The translations under genes were made by a program, and so were the position numbers. Below the pieces are notes generated by a model. The model did not search any database. It was not told where the DNA came from and saw nothing but the letters and a program-made list of their open reading frames with translations. From positions 486,298-550,297 of the forward strand of contig VWZP01005262.1 of the NCBI GenBank assembly GCA_013396995.1: 64,000 nucleotides of DNA, in the 5' to 3' direction. This document shows positions 13,201-24,679 of the stretch, one piece after another. The DNA is from Dicaeum eximium (lineage: Eukaryota; Chordata; Aves; Passeriformes; Dicaeidae). Positions within the stretch are counted from its first letter, which is position 1, and every line of letters begins with the position of its first letter.

Positions 13201-15861
13201 ATCCAGAGAAGTAGATAGTGGCTGGAGGATCATCCATGACTCCTTTATTCACCTTCCTAACACTGTCAGAAGGCTATGTTTTGTTAGGCTGTACTGGTGA
13301 GAATGTGGTGAGCTTTCCAGCAATGTTGAGTGTGGTGAAATGGTGGTTTGCCAGTACTTGGAGTCACGGAATGGAGAAGGCCAAAGGGTCTTGAGCCCCA
13401 GTGTGAGGTGTTGAGGTGTTAGACAGTGGAATGTGAGGGAGGGAGAGGAGATGGAGATGATCAGGTTATCCCCCGGATGACCCCAACAGTCACAGGATGC
13501 ATCCAATGGATCCCAGTGGATCACAGGACTGAGTCCACAGTGTGTCTGGGCCAACAGCCTCTGTACTGCTAGCACTGACAGTGCCTTGAAAATTAATGTG
13601 TGTAACTCTATAGAAAGCAGTGTGGCACTTTATTGGACGATGTACCAGAATGATTGGATGATGCACAAAGATAATACTTCTTCTGGGCCTCATCATGGCA
13701 CTGTATACTGCTTGAAGTACATTAAAAAACCCCAAGATCCCTAAAACAGATGTGCTATTTAAGAAGTAATGGCTATGTAGACTCTATTTTTGAAGGAGGA
13801 ACACAAAGCTTGATTATTCTTTTGATGAAACTGACTGTGTGTAAACATATGAACAAAACGTGTTTTATCACTGTATTGATTACATTATGCATTAGTTGTG
13901 AGTTGATGTGAGAATGTAGATAACTAAATTACTTTTTCACGTTGCTAGGAAAAAGAGGATCAATTTTTTTCCTTGAGAAATCTTGTCTGTTTGCATAAAC
14001 TTCCATTTTTACTGGTTCTGGTGTTACATTTGCATGTGATAATGAAGGCAGAATCACATAAAACAAAAATTCTGCCCAGAATAATAATACCTTGCTATAA
14101 CCATTGCAACACTTTACTGATAAAACACTCTTCACATATGTCTGAAAAGAATTGTGTTAATTTTTGGAGCACGAGGTTCCCTTTCAAAAGTAGCCTGTTA
14201 GATCCATAGTAAGGAAAACCTGTAGCACTCTTAAGAATAAGAAAAATTTTATTCACTTGTAACGAAATTCCCTTTTTAAAATTATCATATATACTTATAT
14301 CAGAATCTTTTTGTGCCTTCTTAAAATGGATGTATTTTTTAAAGCTGTGTTATTGGCAAGAGCTCTACTGAAATTCTTGACTTGTGTATGTTTCTGTCTG
14401 TGGATATGAGAGAGATTAACAAAAGAGGGAGAAAGCTTGTGGGCAGTTCTAGTTGCATATAGGTTTTCATATAAAGGTTGATGGATTTGTAGGGAGAGGC
14501 TTATTTATTCTTGCAAGCTCTACTTGCAATTTCTTAGTTTTTTTTTTTATTAAATTTAATAAGCAGCCTGGCAAAGATATAAAGAAGCTAAGGAAATAAC
14601 ACATCATTTGATTTTTTGCCACAGAAACTAGTGACTTTTCTATCAGAAATTGCATCAGAAGTTACCAAAGCCCATTTAGTCATGCATGATAATACTCAAG
14701 TTTAATTAGAAAACAAAGGTAAGGATTGTTGTTAAAAAATAAAATACCACTTTTAGCTAAATGTGTAGTGTTTCACTGATGCTTACTGTAATTTCAAGAG
14801 TGCAGTTATTTTTAACAGATAGCTTTTAAAAATGACATGTATAGTATGTGGAATTATGTCACATTTTTGCATATTGGAATTTAAGCCTAAGACTTTGCGA
14901 GGATTTGTAGTGTGTTATTAAACTCTAGTTAATTCATAAATACTGTTTTACTTCTTGAATTTTGAATAGTCTGTGATATTCTTAACAGAAGCCCAGCTAA
15001 ATCGTACCAGCTATGGACAGTGATTAATGCAGTGAGCAAGGAAAGCTCAGCATGCATGAAAGGAGAGCATAACAAGGACAAAGCAGACACATTGTTGATT
15101 GTAATGAATTGGATTCCCTTTGAGGGGTAGTATCATAATATTACTTTTCTCACTTAACTTTTTTTTTTTTTAATTTAAATTAGATATTGGCCATTGACTT
15201 TTTATTTTCTAGATCATGTTCATTTATTCTCAGGTGGGTCAACTAACTTACTTGAAAAGGCAGTGCACTTAATAGAGATTGCAGATAAAGCTTAAAAGTA
15301 ACAGTGGGTTCCTACTTTTGAAGTGGATATTTTCTTTTAGTGGCATAATATTTTCTTTTACTGGCATGCAATATTGCATACACAGTATTGATTCTACCGG
15401 GCTCAAGTGGTCTTCATTAAAATCACACATTTTTAAATCATATCTTCTTAGAGTTCTTAGTTCTGGGTGTGTGCTGAATTTGTCAGCTTGATCCTGAATT
15501 TTTTTAAGTAAAATAAAAATCAAGTCTTCTGTCCAGTAAAACATTAGGGTTTGATCTCAGAAGCAGTAAAAGCTCATTCCTATTATCAGGCAGCAATCAA
15601 TTAATGTTATTTATCATGAATCAGCATGAATTAATAATTCACAGTTAATAATTAATTCACAGCAATTCTTTTATTCTGTGTAGAACAATGATAACTCTGT
15701 CTTTTATGAATAGAAGTTACAGCTGTGAATACTCACAGAAGAAATGCACAGTACCAAGAAGTCACTGACTTTTTCTATTTGAATTGTAATCCTCACTCTG
15801 TCCTTATTTTAGGAAATTTATGGTAAATTGCCATCTCTGCTATCCATTGGTGGTAGATGTG

Positions 15862-15900
15862 AAAATAAAATAAAACCAAAACAAAAAACCCCAACAAAAC
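15862..15900. repeat. A/C-rich low-complexity run
   Basis: Almost only A and C with short C clusters (AAAATAAAACC..., AACCCCAACAAAAC). Similar strings occur at 3708-3731, 10658-10690 and 50866-50930, and as the complement at 36558-36693. Confidence 0.7.
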
Positions 15901-16093
15901 CTTCTAGTGATAGGAAAGGTTTTAACCAAGATATTCTATACTAAATAAACCATGAAGATATTAAGTGTATTGGTGCACCAAAACTATGGTAGTCAATGTG
16001 GTTTTACATGAACTACAGTTAATGAAATTGGATCAGCATTGAAGAAACAATATATCTGGTATAGTAAGCATATTTCTTTTTATGAAGCTAAAT

Positions 16094-16176
16094 AAGATGG
16101 TTGGACAAGATGATTGACATTTGGACGTGATGATCAGAAGAGTGTCTTCCAGCCTTGATGATTCTGTGATTCTGTG
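16094..16176 (+). mobile_element. CR1 LINE extreme 3' tail
   Basis: Only the last 80 bases of a sense CR1 are present: 'agatggttggacaagatgat', 'agtgtcttccagccttgatg', and the terminal octamer repeated twice (attctgtg attctgtg). Severe 5' truncation is typical of CR1 insertions. Confidence 0.85.
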
Positions 16177-16889
16177 CTAAGATTTGCTTATCAGAAGTCC
16201 TAGCTGAGCCTTCCCATTGCACACAACTTACTATGAGAGAGCCTCCACAGCTGCAAACAGCTGTTAGGAGGTGTGTTTTTTTTGCTAAAAATGTGATGAT
16301 ACAGGCATCCAGTTTTATTTTCATAGTACTCCACACCGAATCTTACATTTTTTTCATTTCAACTCCCTTTAGCTTACATCAGACTTCCCAAGGCAATTTT
16401 TGTTTGAGACCATTAAGCACTAATGTTTTTTTTCCTGAAGTCTACCAGCACAGAAAATTAATTTTGCCTGTATGTTATTTATTGCATCATGACAACTACT
16501 ACAGTCATTACGTAGTAATCCTTCTGACTGAAATGTGTTAAATGTTTCAAATGTAGACTATTTCAATGCCTCAGGAAGGTGTTCTGCAAAAACTGGTTCC
16601 CGTGCATTTTAGTTCATCTCTGGTTGCACAGGTGTCAGAAGTGGCTAATGAGGATATTTGGTTTCTTCGTGAAAATAAATTACATTAAGTCACCTACTGG
16701 AATGACCACTGATTTTATACAGGTAACTGTCAGCAACTATGAGACATTTGTAATGTTCACTTCCTACTTACATGGCTGGATTTGAATTTAGAGAAATGAC
16801 ACACTGTCATTTTCTGAGCATACCAATAGTTGTCTAGCTCAGCATGTCTCAGATGAGTTATTATCTGCCTTTATTTTATAATGCAGTTA

Positions 16890-16960
16890 TGCATATATAT
16901 ATGTATATATATATAGACATATATACTTATATGTACATATACATATATATATGTCTATAC
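16890..16960. repeat. TA/CATA-rich microsatellite with a perfect hairpin
   Basis: Alternating TA and CATATA units. 16912-16925 (tatagacatatata) is the exact reverse complement of 16946-16959 (tatatatgtctata), giving a 14-bp stem with a 20-base loop. Confidence 0.85.
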
Positions 16961-18140
16961 AGTGCCTGTAGATATGTTGTAAATTGAAAATAGTTTTTAA
17001 AATACTGTGAATTTGCTCTGTTTCACTTGCAAAGCTGCTTCCTAGGCGAATTTTTTTTTTCATAAGATACTAATGATTTTCCAAATAGCAAGAGTGTGCA
17101 CAATGCCCATCAATTGCAAAACAAAATGAAATTGACTTTTAACTATTTAATCTAGGCACTTATGGATCTTTGGTGAGAATGTTTTTTATTTATTAATAGG
17201 TGGTAGTAGCAGTGGAGTTTTATGCCCAAGGATAATGATGAATGTAAAATACAGTTAAATTTGCAGGTCATTTGATCCCTCTGTAATAGAAACCTTCTAC
17301 TTCTTAAAATGCAGTTTTCTAATACATCTGAACTAGGGAAATAAAATGGGAAATGAAATAGGAAACTATGCACTGGTGTACATTTTGAACTACATTTTGT
17401 CCTTCTTGAAGTGGGTATTGTTTTCTCAGCTATAAATATATGGCCCATAAAAGTGGCCCAAGGGAGCCAAACCTTTTATGTGTCTTAATAAGCTAAGTGC
17501 TGTTATAAAAGAACCTTTAATGATTTTATTCTAATTCTAATTGGATATTAAGAAATACTGACTAAATCATATGTAGCTTATTACAGGTTTGGGTTCACAA
17601 GTGGAGGAGTGGAGTAGAGTTTAGGGCTTACAGCAGTAGTTGTAGGGTGTACATATTTGCTAATTTCTGCAAAGCATTTCGTCACATTTTGAAACACACA
17701 GGCCAAACCCCCAAATGTAGAGCAGAGTGTCGCGCTTCCCTAAAGAGCTCTGCAGGTTTAAGTGATCTCAGATGAGGGATAATGTAACACTGGGCATGGC
17801 TGGGGCCAGAGCGTGGCTTCATAGCCTAGGGACCACGTTTAACGGGTATTTTCAGTTCCCTTGATAGTTGTGGTGATTGTGATCAGCATCCTGTAAGCAG
17901 ATCAGGAGTTGTCACCAATGCTGAATAGCACCATGTGTAGAGGGACGCACTGCAATTAGTGGAGTTGCACACAGAAAAACAAACTGATTTGACTGAAGTC
18001 AGGGCCCCACAGTCTAGAAACTTACGCATATTGGCATTGCTAATCTTTTCTGTCAAAAAACTGTATTGTGTGTGATGCTTACATTTATTTATTTTTGCAG
18101 TAGTTACTGGAGAATATTTTAAAAACTCTGGGTAGTGCAG

Positions 18141-18197
18141 CGGTTCCGGCTCGGGGTTGAGCAGGCCACTGCCGGGTCTCCTGCGAACGTCTTCTCG
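18141..18197. other. Isolated CpG cluster inside AT-rich intron
   Basis: Seven CpG dinucleotides occur in 57 bases (at about 18141, 18147, 18152, 18173, 18184, 18188 and 18196). CpG is otherwise very rare in this window. No promoter motif, ORF or repeat family is evident around it; function unknown. Confidence 0.5.
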
Positions 18198-21100
18198 GAG
18201 CCAGCAAGGGTAGAGGATGTAGTACTTGTATTTCAGTGCGTATCAGCTGGGTTTGTGTTATAAATATTGACAAATCAGGTTTTTTTTTTAGTTTATGCAT
18301 ATTGTGAAGATGAAGTCTTTTTCAATCAAATGTTTCTTTTATGATACAACCAAACAGGTACTCACAGAAAACAGTTATTGGACTGTGCATGTCAAATAAG
18401 GCTCGAAGTTTATAATTTTTTGTTACTAATCATAAGGGGAATGGTTTCTGTTTCAGCATGTGATAGAAGATTTTAAAAACAAAGGTTTTGCCTCCTCTAC
18501 GAGTTATTTTAAAAGTTATGTTAAAAAAATTATTAGTACTATTTCTCATTTTTTAAAAACTAAGAATTATTAAAACAAAGTAAAGAAAGTCCATTGCACA
18601 GAGAGTTTCTATTTTTCATGTTCATTGAAAATTACTTAAGTTTCTAAAAAAAAGTAATTCAAATGCAGACCTTATTTTGAACTAAGTGAGCTGAAACGGG
18701 GATTACATAAACTTTCAAGTTCTTTTTTGAAAAAAAATCCTAATATAATAATTTCTACAGAAAATTCAAGCACTGTAAAGTATGATCTGTAAAATTTCCT
18801 TGGTAGTCATGGAAGATGTATTTGAACACATAATTTAAGGACTGAGAAGTTCTTTGCATTTTGATAAGCTTTGAAATAGATTAATAAATAAATAAATATT
18901 TTTTACCCGTGGTAGAACCCCTAGTGTTACACAGTACTGCAGCTGAGATCAAAGTTTTAATCAGGATCATTGCTTAGATATTTTTGCTGTCATTATGGAA
19001 TGTATGAATTAATTTAAGTTTATTAAACCTTTTTTTTTTGTCTCTTAAGTGCACTTTTTTAATCTGTAATGAGATTACACTTGCATTAGGACTTTTTGGA
19101 CAGCATTAGTTTGAATAATTGAACTGCAAACAGAAGGTCCAGTTACAAAACTCAGGAAGAAGCTACAGAGAAAAAAAAGTTAAAGAAATATCTCTGAAAT
19201 TTTGATTTTTGGAGTTAAAATATCCAGATAGTGCTGAAAACCCATATGTAATGCTAAATCCTTTTTTGGGAATTAGTGTGCAACTCAGATTAGTTTTCAC
19301 TGTAATTACGGCTTTTGTGACAGATGATGAAAAGTTTAATGAAAAGTCAATTACATAAACTACTTGAATCTCATGGAGCTTAATTACAGGGTGCACATTC
19401 TAATAAAACTATTTTTCAAGCTTCATTGAGAGGACCTCACTAAAATCAGAAAACCTACAAGTAACTTAATAATGACTTATTTCAAATTTTTTTAATGTCA
19501 CATTTACTATCATTGTGAAATTACAAAAACTGAAATGGCAGAGACTGAAGGATGATGGTCTACAAACTTTTTTCTTTTAGAAATTGTGACAAGGGAGTGA
19601 TTCTCTTGAAAGCAGTTGAAAGCACAACTAAAAATATGAAACACTTTATGCGCATATGCAAAAGCTTTTTTGTGGCTTTTTAAAAAGATGTACCATCTTG
19701 TTAGATAGAGCATAATTTTAAATAGTTTCTAATTTGCTTATTATTGTAATAATATTATTTTTATTCTGATTTTTTCATAACTGAATTGAGATCAGACAAT
19801 TTCTAATGTTTGTAACTGATTGTGCTTAATAGAAACTATGCTAGATTTAGCTTTTTGGAAGTGAATTCCTTCCACATGGGAAAACCAAAGTGAAGTATGT
19901 TTAAAAGGTTAAAGGATATTCTGTGAATGGTCTGCTCTTTCACCAGTGGCCACCAAGGCCACACATTGCTGTGTTTTGCAAGGTACAGCCTAAGCTCACT
20001 TTTAAGGAGTAGGTACTAAAATAGAAATTTGGTTGCTAATAGCCTAGAGTCTGTTACAAATTGTAAATGCGTAGTGCCCTAATGGAGAGTATTTTACACC
20101 TTAACATTTTCTTCAGTTTTATGCTGAACTAACGACAAAGAGATCTGTGAAAACACGTCTTTTAACTTCTTTTGAAGCTGAAAAACAGGTGACTGTGTTG
20201 CAGGGAGTTGCCTCCCACTGCTGAGGAAGTGTCAGCCTGATCCTTCTTCTGATCATCATTAAGTATCCTTGTGCGACAGAAGTGAGACCATGCAAAATGG
20301 TGTATTAGTGAGAAGCCAAATAATACAGGATATGCCTGGGCAGAACTTCTGTGCCTGACATCTGCCTCCTCCTTGAAATTATGAATAAGTATCCAAGACA
20401 AGTATCCATCCTGCTTGTTAGATCTTACAGCTTGAAGTTTGTGCTTAGGCTCTTGCTGGAGCTGAACAGGAAAATGTTGCATGCCGTGCAGATGACAAAG
20501 GCATGCAGGCTCTTTGCCATGCAGCAGTTGAAACCTAAAATAAATAACATAGTATTTTATTTGTACTTAAGGGATGGAACTATCTGACTCAGATTTATTT
20601 AGAAAAGGAAAGCCATCATGTTTTCATTGTCTGCTGTGAATGTAAATGAGAAGGATGTCCGTTGTTGTTACCTTGCATCATTTTCAAATGTTCAGCAGCA
20701 AACTGGAGTAGCTGTTGAAATAATCTCTGTTAAAACACCATATTAGAGCTGTATTAGTGGTAGACAAAAAAGAGGAACTTGTCAGCTGTAGCTTCATCTG
20801 ATGTATTCTTGCCATTACAGCTTAAAGTTAGTGAAATGTGAGTACATAAGAATGTAACAATTGAAAACAAAATATGTCCTGGAGATAGTTTGCCTGGCTT
20901 GGCTAGATAGTTACATAACTGGCATCTCTGCTGCTTAGTGTCTGGAAGTTTTCCTTTATGCTCTTCTATTATGTCGTAGTATTAAGTAGAGGTCATTACT
21001 CCTTTGAGTAAACATGAAACTTAAAAAAAAAAAAATAGGTGGATATGTGACTATCTAGACATGATATTCCAGAACAAATATTGTTGGATCTTGTATCTGC

Positions 21101-22019
21101 AATATGAGATAAAACCTGCTAACACAGGAATTATTTTGAAGCTAAATGGTTGATCAAATAGTTTCTAAATGAAAATTTTTAAATTATGTTTCGTGTTAAC
21201 TAAACTCATGGTCCTACATTTGTGGAAAGATGAGGGGGAATGGTTTATAGCAAGATACAGGAGTGGGAAGATGTGAGCAGAATAGCTCTGATTTAGAAAC
21301 AAGACAAATGAGAAGCCAGATCTGAGGATTGTTCGAGACACAGTCTGGGTTGACATAGTAAGCATGACAGAAGCTGTGGAAGGACAAACCAATGGGGAGA
21401 AAAGCAGTGAAAGTTTTGTTCTGCATAGCTTGAGAATTAATCCAGGTTTCACAACATCAAGGATTTCTTTGTTTTATAGGAAATAGTCTCTAAACTGAGT
21501 AGAATAATGGTTGGCTGTCTTCTATTTTCAGGCAGACATACCAGCTATAGTGATTACAAGTTGCTTTTTGCTGCTGCTGCTCCTACATATCAGAAATGTG
21601 CAGATGACGTGGAATTTGTATAAATATATATAATACTGTAGAATTCCTTTTTCTAATAGGAATAAAAACCCAACTTGGTGAAGATTTCTATGTTTTTACT
21701 TAGTGGTAAATGCTAGAATCAAATATATTCTTGTAACTTTCTATTTCCCTATATGGGTGCAAGATAATGCAATTACACAGGCTTTCTTTCTCTGGCCATC
21801 TGCCAGGCTTCAGGCTCAGGCTCTTTGCTGTAAGCCCGTTGCGTCTTTCATTCTTTATTGAAGTTATACAAAGAATAAATCAGGGAATTGTGGAAAGTAA
21901 AAGCTTAGGGGGGGTCTGGAAAAATGAGAGTGCTGTAGAGTACAGAGACATCAGGCAGGTTGTTGAGCAGAAAGTAAAAGGTAGTCACCATTTGTACTAG
22001 GTAAAGTTCTTGGTAGAAG

Positions 22020-23000
22020 GGGCCCACAGAGGTGGCTTCTCTGAGAGGGTGTTTGAAGTTTCCCCCATGTCCGACAAAGCCAATGCCAGATGGTAGCAGG
22101 ATGGATCTGCTGGTGGCCAGAGCCAAGCCCATCAGCAATGGTAGTAGTGCCTCTGGGTTAACAGATTTAAGAAAGGGAAGGAAGTTGCCATGCTGTGGGA
22201 ATTGCAGCCAGAAAAACGTGAGGAGTGGGAGGGAGTATGTGAAAGAAACAGCTTTGCAGACACCCAGGTCAGTGAGGAAGGAGGACAAGGAGGTGGTCCA
22301 GGCATCAGAGCAGATTGCCCTGCAGCCCATGGTGAAGACCATGTTGAGGCAGTGTGCCCCTGCAGCCCCTGATGAAGCAGATCCCTATCTAGAGCCATGA
22401 AGGACCCCACAGTGGAGCAGCTGGATGTGCCCGAAGAAGGTGCCGGCCCTGTGAGAAGCTCCTGCTGCAGCCGGGGTTTGCTGACAGCACTTGTCACCCT
22501 GTGGAGGATCTGTTCTGCCTTACTCTTTTCCTGAAGCCTTCCTTACTTTTTTCCGGTCCTCCATGGGAAGGACTTGTTTTGAAGAAGTTCAGGGGGACTG
22601 TTGCCTGTGGGAGGGACCCTACACTGGAGCAGGGGTGGAGGGTGAGGAGAAGGGAGTGACAGAGACAAGGTGTGATGAACTCAGAGCAAAGCCCATTCCC
22701 TGTTTCTCTGCGCTGCTCAAGGGCAGGAGGGAAATAAAAACAAAAATGAAGTTGAGCCCAGGAAAAAGGGAGGTTGGGAAAAGGTTTATTTCTCATTTAC
22801 CTACTCTGATTGATTGGTAGTAAATACATTAATTTCTCTAAGCCTGGCTTGTCTGTGACAGCAACTGGTGAATGATCTCCCTGTCTTTCTCTTGATCCAT
22901 GTGTCTTTTGTTGTATTTTCTCTCCACTCCATAGGCTGAGGAGGGGAGTGACAGAGATTTTGGTCTACACCTGTCACCCAGCCAGGGTCAGCCCACTGTG
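22020..23000 (+). mobile_element. Avian endogenous-retrovirus LTR-like repeat, about 1 kb
   Basis: I recognise this as a repeat common in many bird genomes: 'ggatctgctggtggccagag', 'gggttaacagatttaagaaa' (TATA-like), 'cctgcagcccatggtgaaga', 'gggagggaccctacactgga', 'acaaggtgtgatgaactcag', 'tgattgattggtagtaaata' and the end 'cacccagccagggtcagccc'. Its layout (a TATA-like box, internal short repeats around 'gaccccacagtggagcag', a polyadenylation-like AT segment and a U5-like end near 23000) fits a sense-oriented solo LTR, probably ERVL type. The left boundary is uncertain and may lie upstream, near 21890. Open frames on both strands (up to 145 codons, minus) look like chance products of this non-coding repeat. 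A fragment of the same family lies antisense at 6822-6890. Confidence 0.6.
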
Positions 23001-23577
23001 CTGTTTGACCATATATTTGTCACATATATGGCTCTTCTTGAAATACGCAATGTCTTCATGAACAAGATCAATTTTTGCAACTATAGTTTAATTGCAGCCT
23101 AAATAAATATTTGACATCAGCCATAGAATATGTTATAGGCTTTTCAGTAGTGAAGGAGGTCAATGGCAGTCATTAAATATTGAAAATAGTAACTTGTGGG
23201 ATATGTTGCAATTTGAGCAAAAAATTGGACATTCAGAAGCATGCCAATCCATATGGATACAGACTGCTATCCTGACAGAAGTACAAAAATGCAGATTCAT
23301 GAAACTAATGGCATTTATCATTATGTAGCCTAGCTTGTTTGTATCTCTTTCACAGCTCCAGAAAGTAAATGTCTCATTAGTACTACAATAGATTGATATT
23401 TTATAGCAGAAGGAGAACTGAAGTCTCAGCTGCTCTAAGTTATCAATGGCAGATTTAACGTATTAGCTAGGATTTTTATTTCACTAGAAAACAAAATCTG
23501 GAACGATCTGAATGTATGTAAGAATATGTTTGTAAGAAATGTAAGAGTATGTAAGAAAAAATTTCTAGCAGACAAGA
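23001..23577. other. PTPRD: PTPRD intron between two mobile elements
   Basis: About 580 bases of AT-rich sequence with no recognised feature apart from a short 'gtatgtaagaa' reiteration near 23515-23560. Confidence 0.5.
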
Positions 23578-23935
23578 ACTGTAGAGCGGTTGAGGTTTGA
23601 AGGGACTTTGAATGACTTACAGTTCACAACCCTTTGCAATGGACACGGATACGTTCCATGTGGACCAGATTGCTCAAAAGCCCATCCACATTGACCTTGA
23701 ACACTTCCAGGGATGGGTTCAGTGCTTCGCAGCTCTCATAGAAAGAATTTCTCTCTTATGTCCGATTTAAATTTACTTTCAGTATAAAGCCTTCACCCCT
23801 TTTCCTGTCACTACAGGCACTTGGTAAGAATACCTTTCCATCTTTCTTTTAAGACTTCTTTAGATGCTGGAAGGCTGATATAAGAGCTCCCCAGAACCTT
23901 CTCCAAGCTGAACAACCTAGTCTCATGATCTAATA
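23578..23935 (-). mobile_element. CR1 LINE 3' end, antisense
   Basis: Reads as the reverse complement of a CR1 3' region: 'gaggtttgaagggactttga', 'gctcaaaagcccatccacat', 'tgaccttgaacacttccagg', 'ttcctgtcactacaggcac', 'agaaccttctccaagctgaa'. The terminal octamer is degraded at the left end. No coding capacity. Confidence 0.85.
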
Positions 23936-24015
23936 TGAGACTGATCATTTGGGTGTCTGCTGGCTGTGTTCCCATATTTTCTGAACTGAAAGAAGACGTT
24001 GAATTTGTTCTACAC

Positions 24016-24679
24016 TGTCATGGTTTAGGGCAAATTTGGGAGGAAACTTCCAAAGGGGTCCCTCTAGAAAACAGATTCAAGCAGGGCCCCCACCTTCTGA
24101 TTGGGCAAAAGATTTCCTTGGAGAAAAGTGGAAAAAATTGCTCATTTAACAAGCAAAGTATTCACAAGCATAAAAAAATAGTGTTATTAAACAATAACAC
24201 CTCTTGCTGTTCTGAAGAGATGGCAAATTCAGAAAGGCCTTGTCGTGGGCTGTAGCTGGGCTCACTCAGTCTCTTATCAGTTCCTGCTGCGCTGGAAAAA
24301 GCCACGTCCTGGGCCCCGCTGGGCCACAGGTGTGAGCTCCTGGTGTTTTTCTGGGTTTTCAGTCCAGAGCAGGACTGATCGGTTCCAAGAAAAAAAAAAA
24401 GCCACAGTCCAGGGGAATTCTCTGCCTCAGGTAGCTAAAATACTAGCTAAAAGCAAAGGAGAGCTCTCTCCCTCTGTCCATGCTGCGGACAGCACCCACC
24501 AAGAGAGAAAACTGAAAGCTCTTATCTCTGTGTTTTTGGATACAACTGCTTCAGACATTCCAGTGCTTCTCCTGCTCCCCCCTTCACGCTCACATCTAGT
24601 TTTAAAGGTGCAAAACTTATTTCTGGGCTAAACAGACGAATGAGGATACAACTCAGCATCATAAAGTCACCCCAGGACA
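24016..24679. mobile_element. Solo LTR of an endogenous retrovirus with target-site duplication
   Basis: Seen: the element begins TGTCATGGTTT and ends CCCCAGGACA, so the ends are TG...CA with inverted termini TGTC/GACA. The five bases on its left are TACAC and on its right TACAG, a target-site duplication with one mismatch. The 664 bases inside contain a perfect hairpin at 24181-24200 (gtgttatt-aaac-aataacac) and no viral gene. This is what remains after recombination between the two LTRs of a provirus. A 4-6 bp duplication is usual for avian ERVs. The TGTCATGGTTT start is familiar from songbird-type LTRs, but I cannot name the family or settle the orientation. Confidence 0.8.

Larger units (their letters stand above)
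9601..16093. other. PTPRD: PTPRD intron, mostly unique
   Basis: No gene or RNA gene supported. Contains the (TG)n at 10206-10243, an A/C-rich run at 10658-10690, and a short less AT-rich patch at 13380-13570 whose open frames on the minus strand resemble no known protein. A 14/18-base tandem pair (ttaataattcacag / ttaataattaattcacag) lies at 15631-15662. Confidence 0.55.
16177..22019. other. PTPRD: PTPRD intron, mostly unique
   Basis: No gene supported. Contains a TA-rich palindromic microsatellite (16890-16960), an isolated CpG cluster (18141-18197) and many A/T homopolymers. Open stretches here have no recognisable protein similarity. Confidence 0.55.

Noticed and set aside
21560..21600. 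Leucine/alanine-rich CTG-repeat string (ttgctgctgctgctcc) as the PTPRD signal-peptide exon
   Set aside because: No in-frame ATG with a suitable signal sequence, and no donor giving the split threonine codon required by the Ig1 exon.
21905..22342. 145-codon minus-strand open frame as a candidate protein gene
   Set aside because: It lies almost entirely within a repeat I recognise from bird genomes, overlaps an open frame on the other strand, and shows no domain.
24245..24631. 128-codon plus-strand open frame
   Set aside because: It lies inside the solo LTR defined by TG...CA ends and target duplication; it is not a viral or host gene fragment I can recognise.
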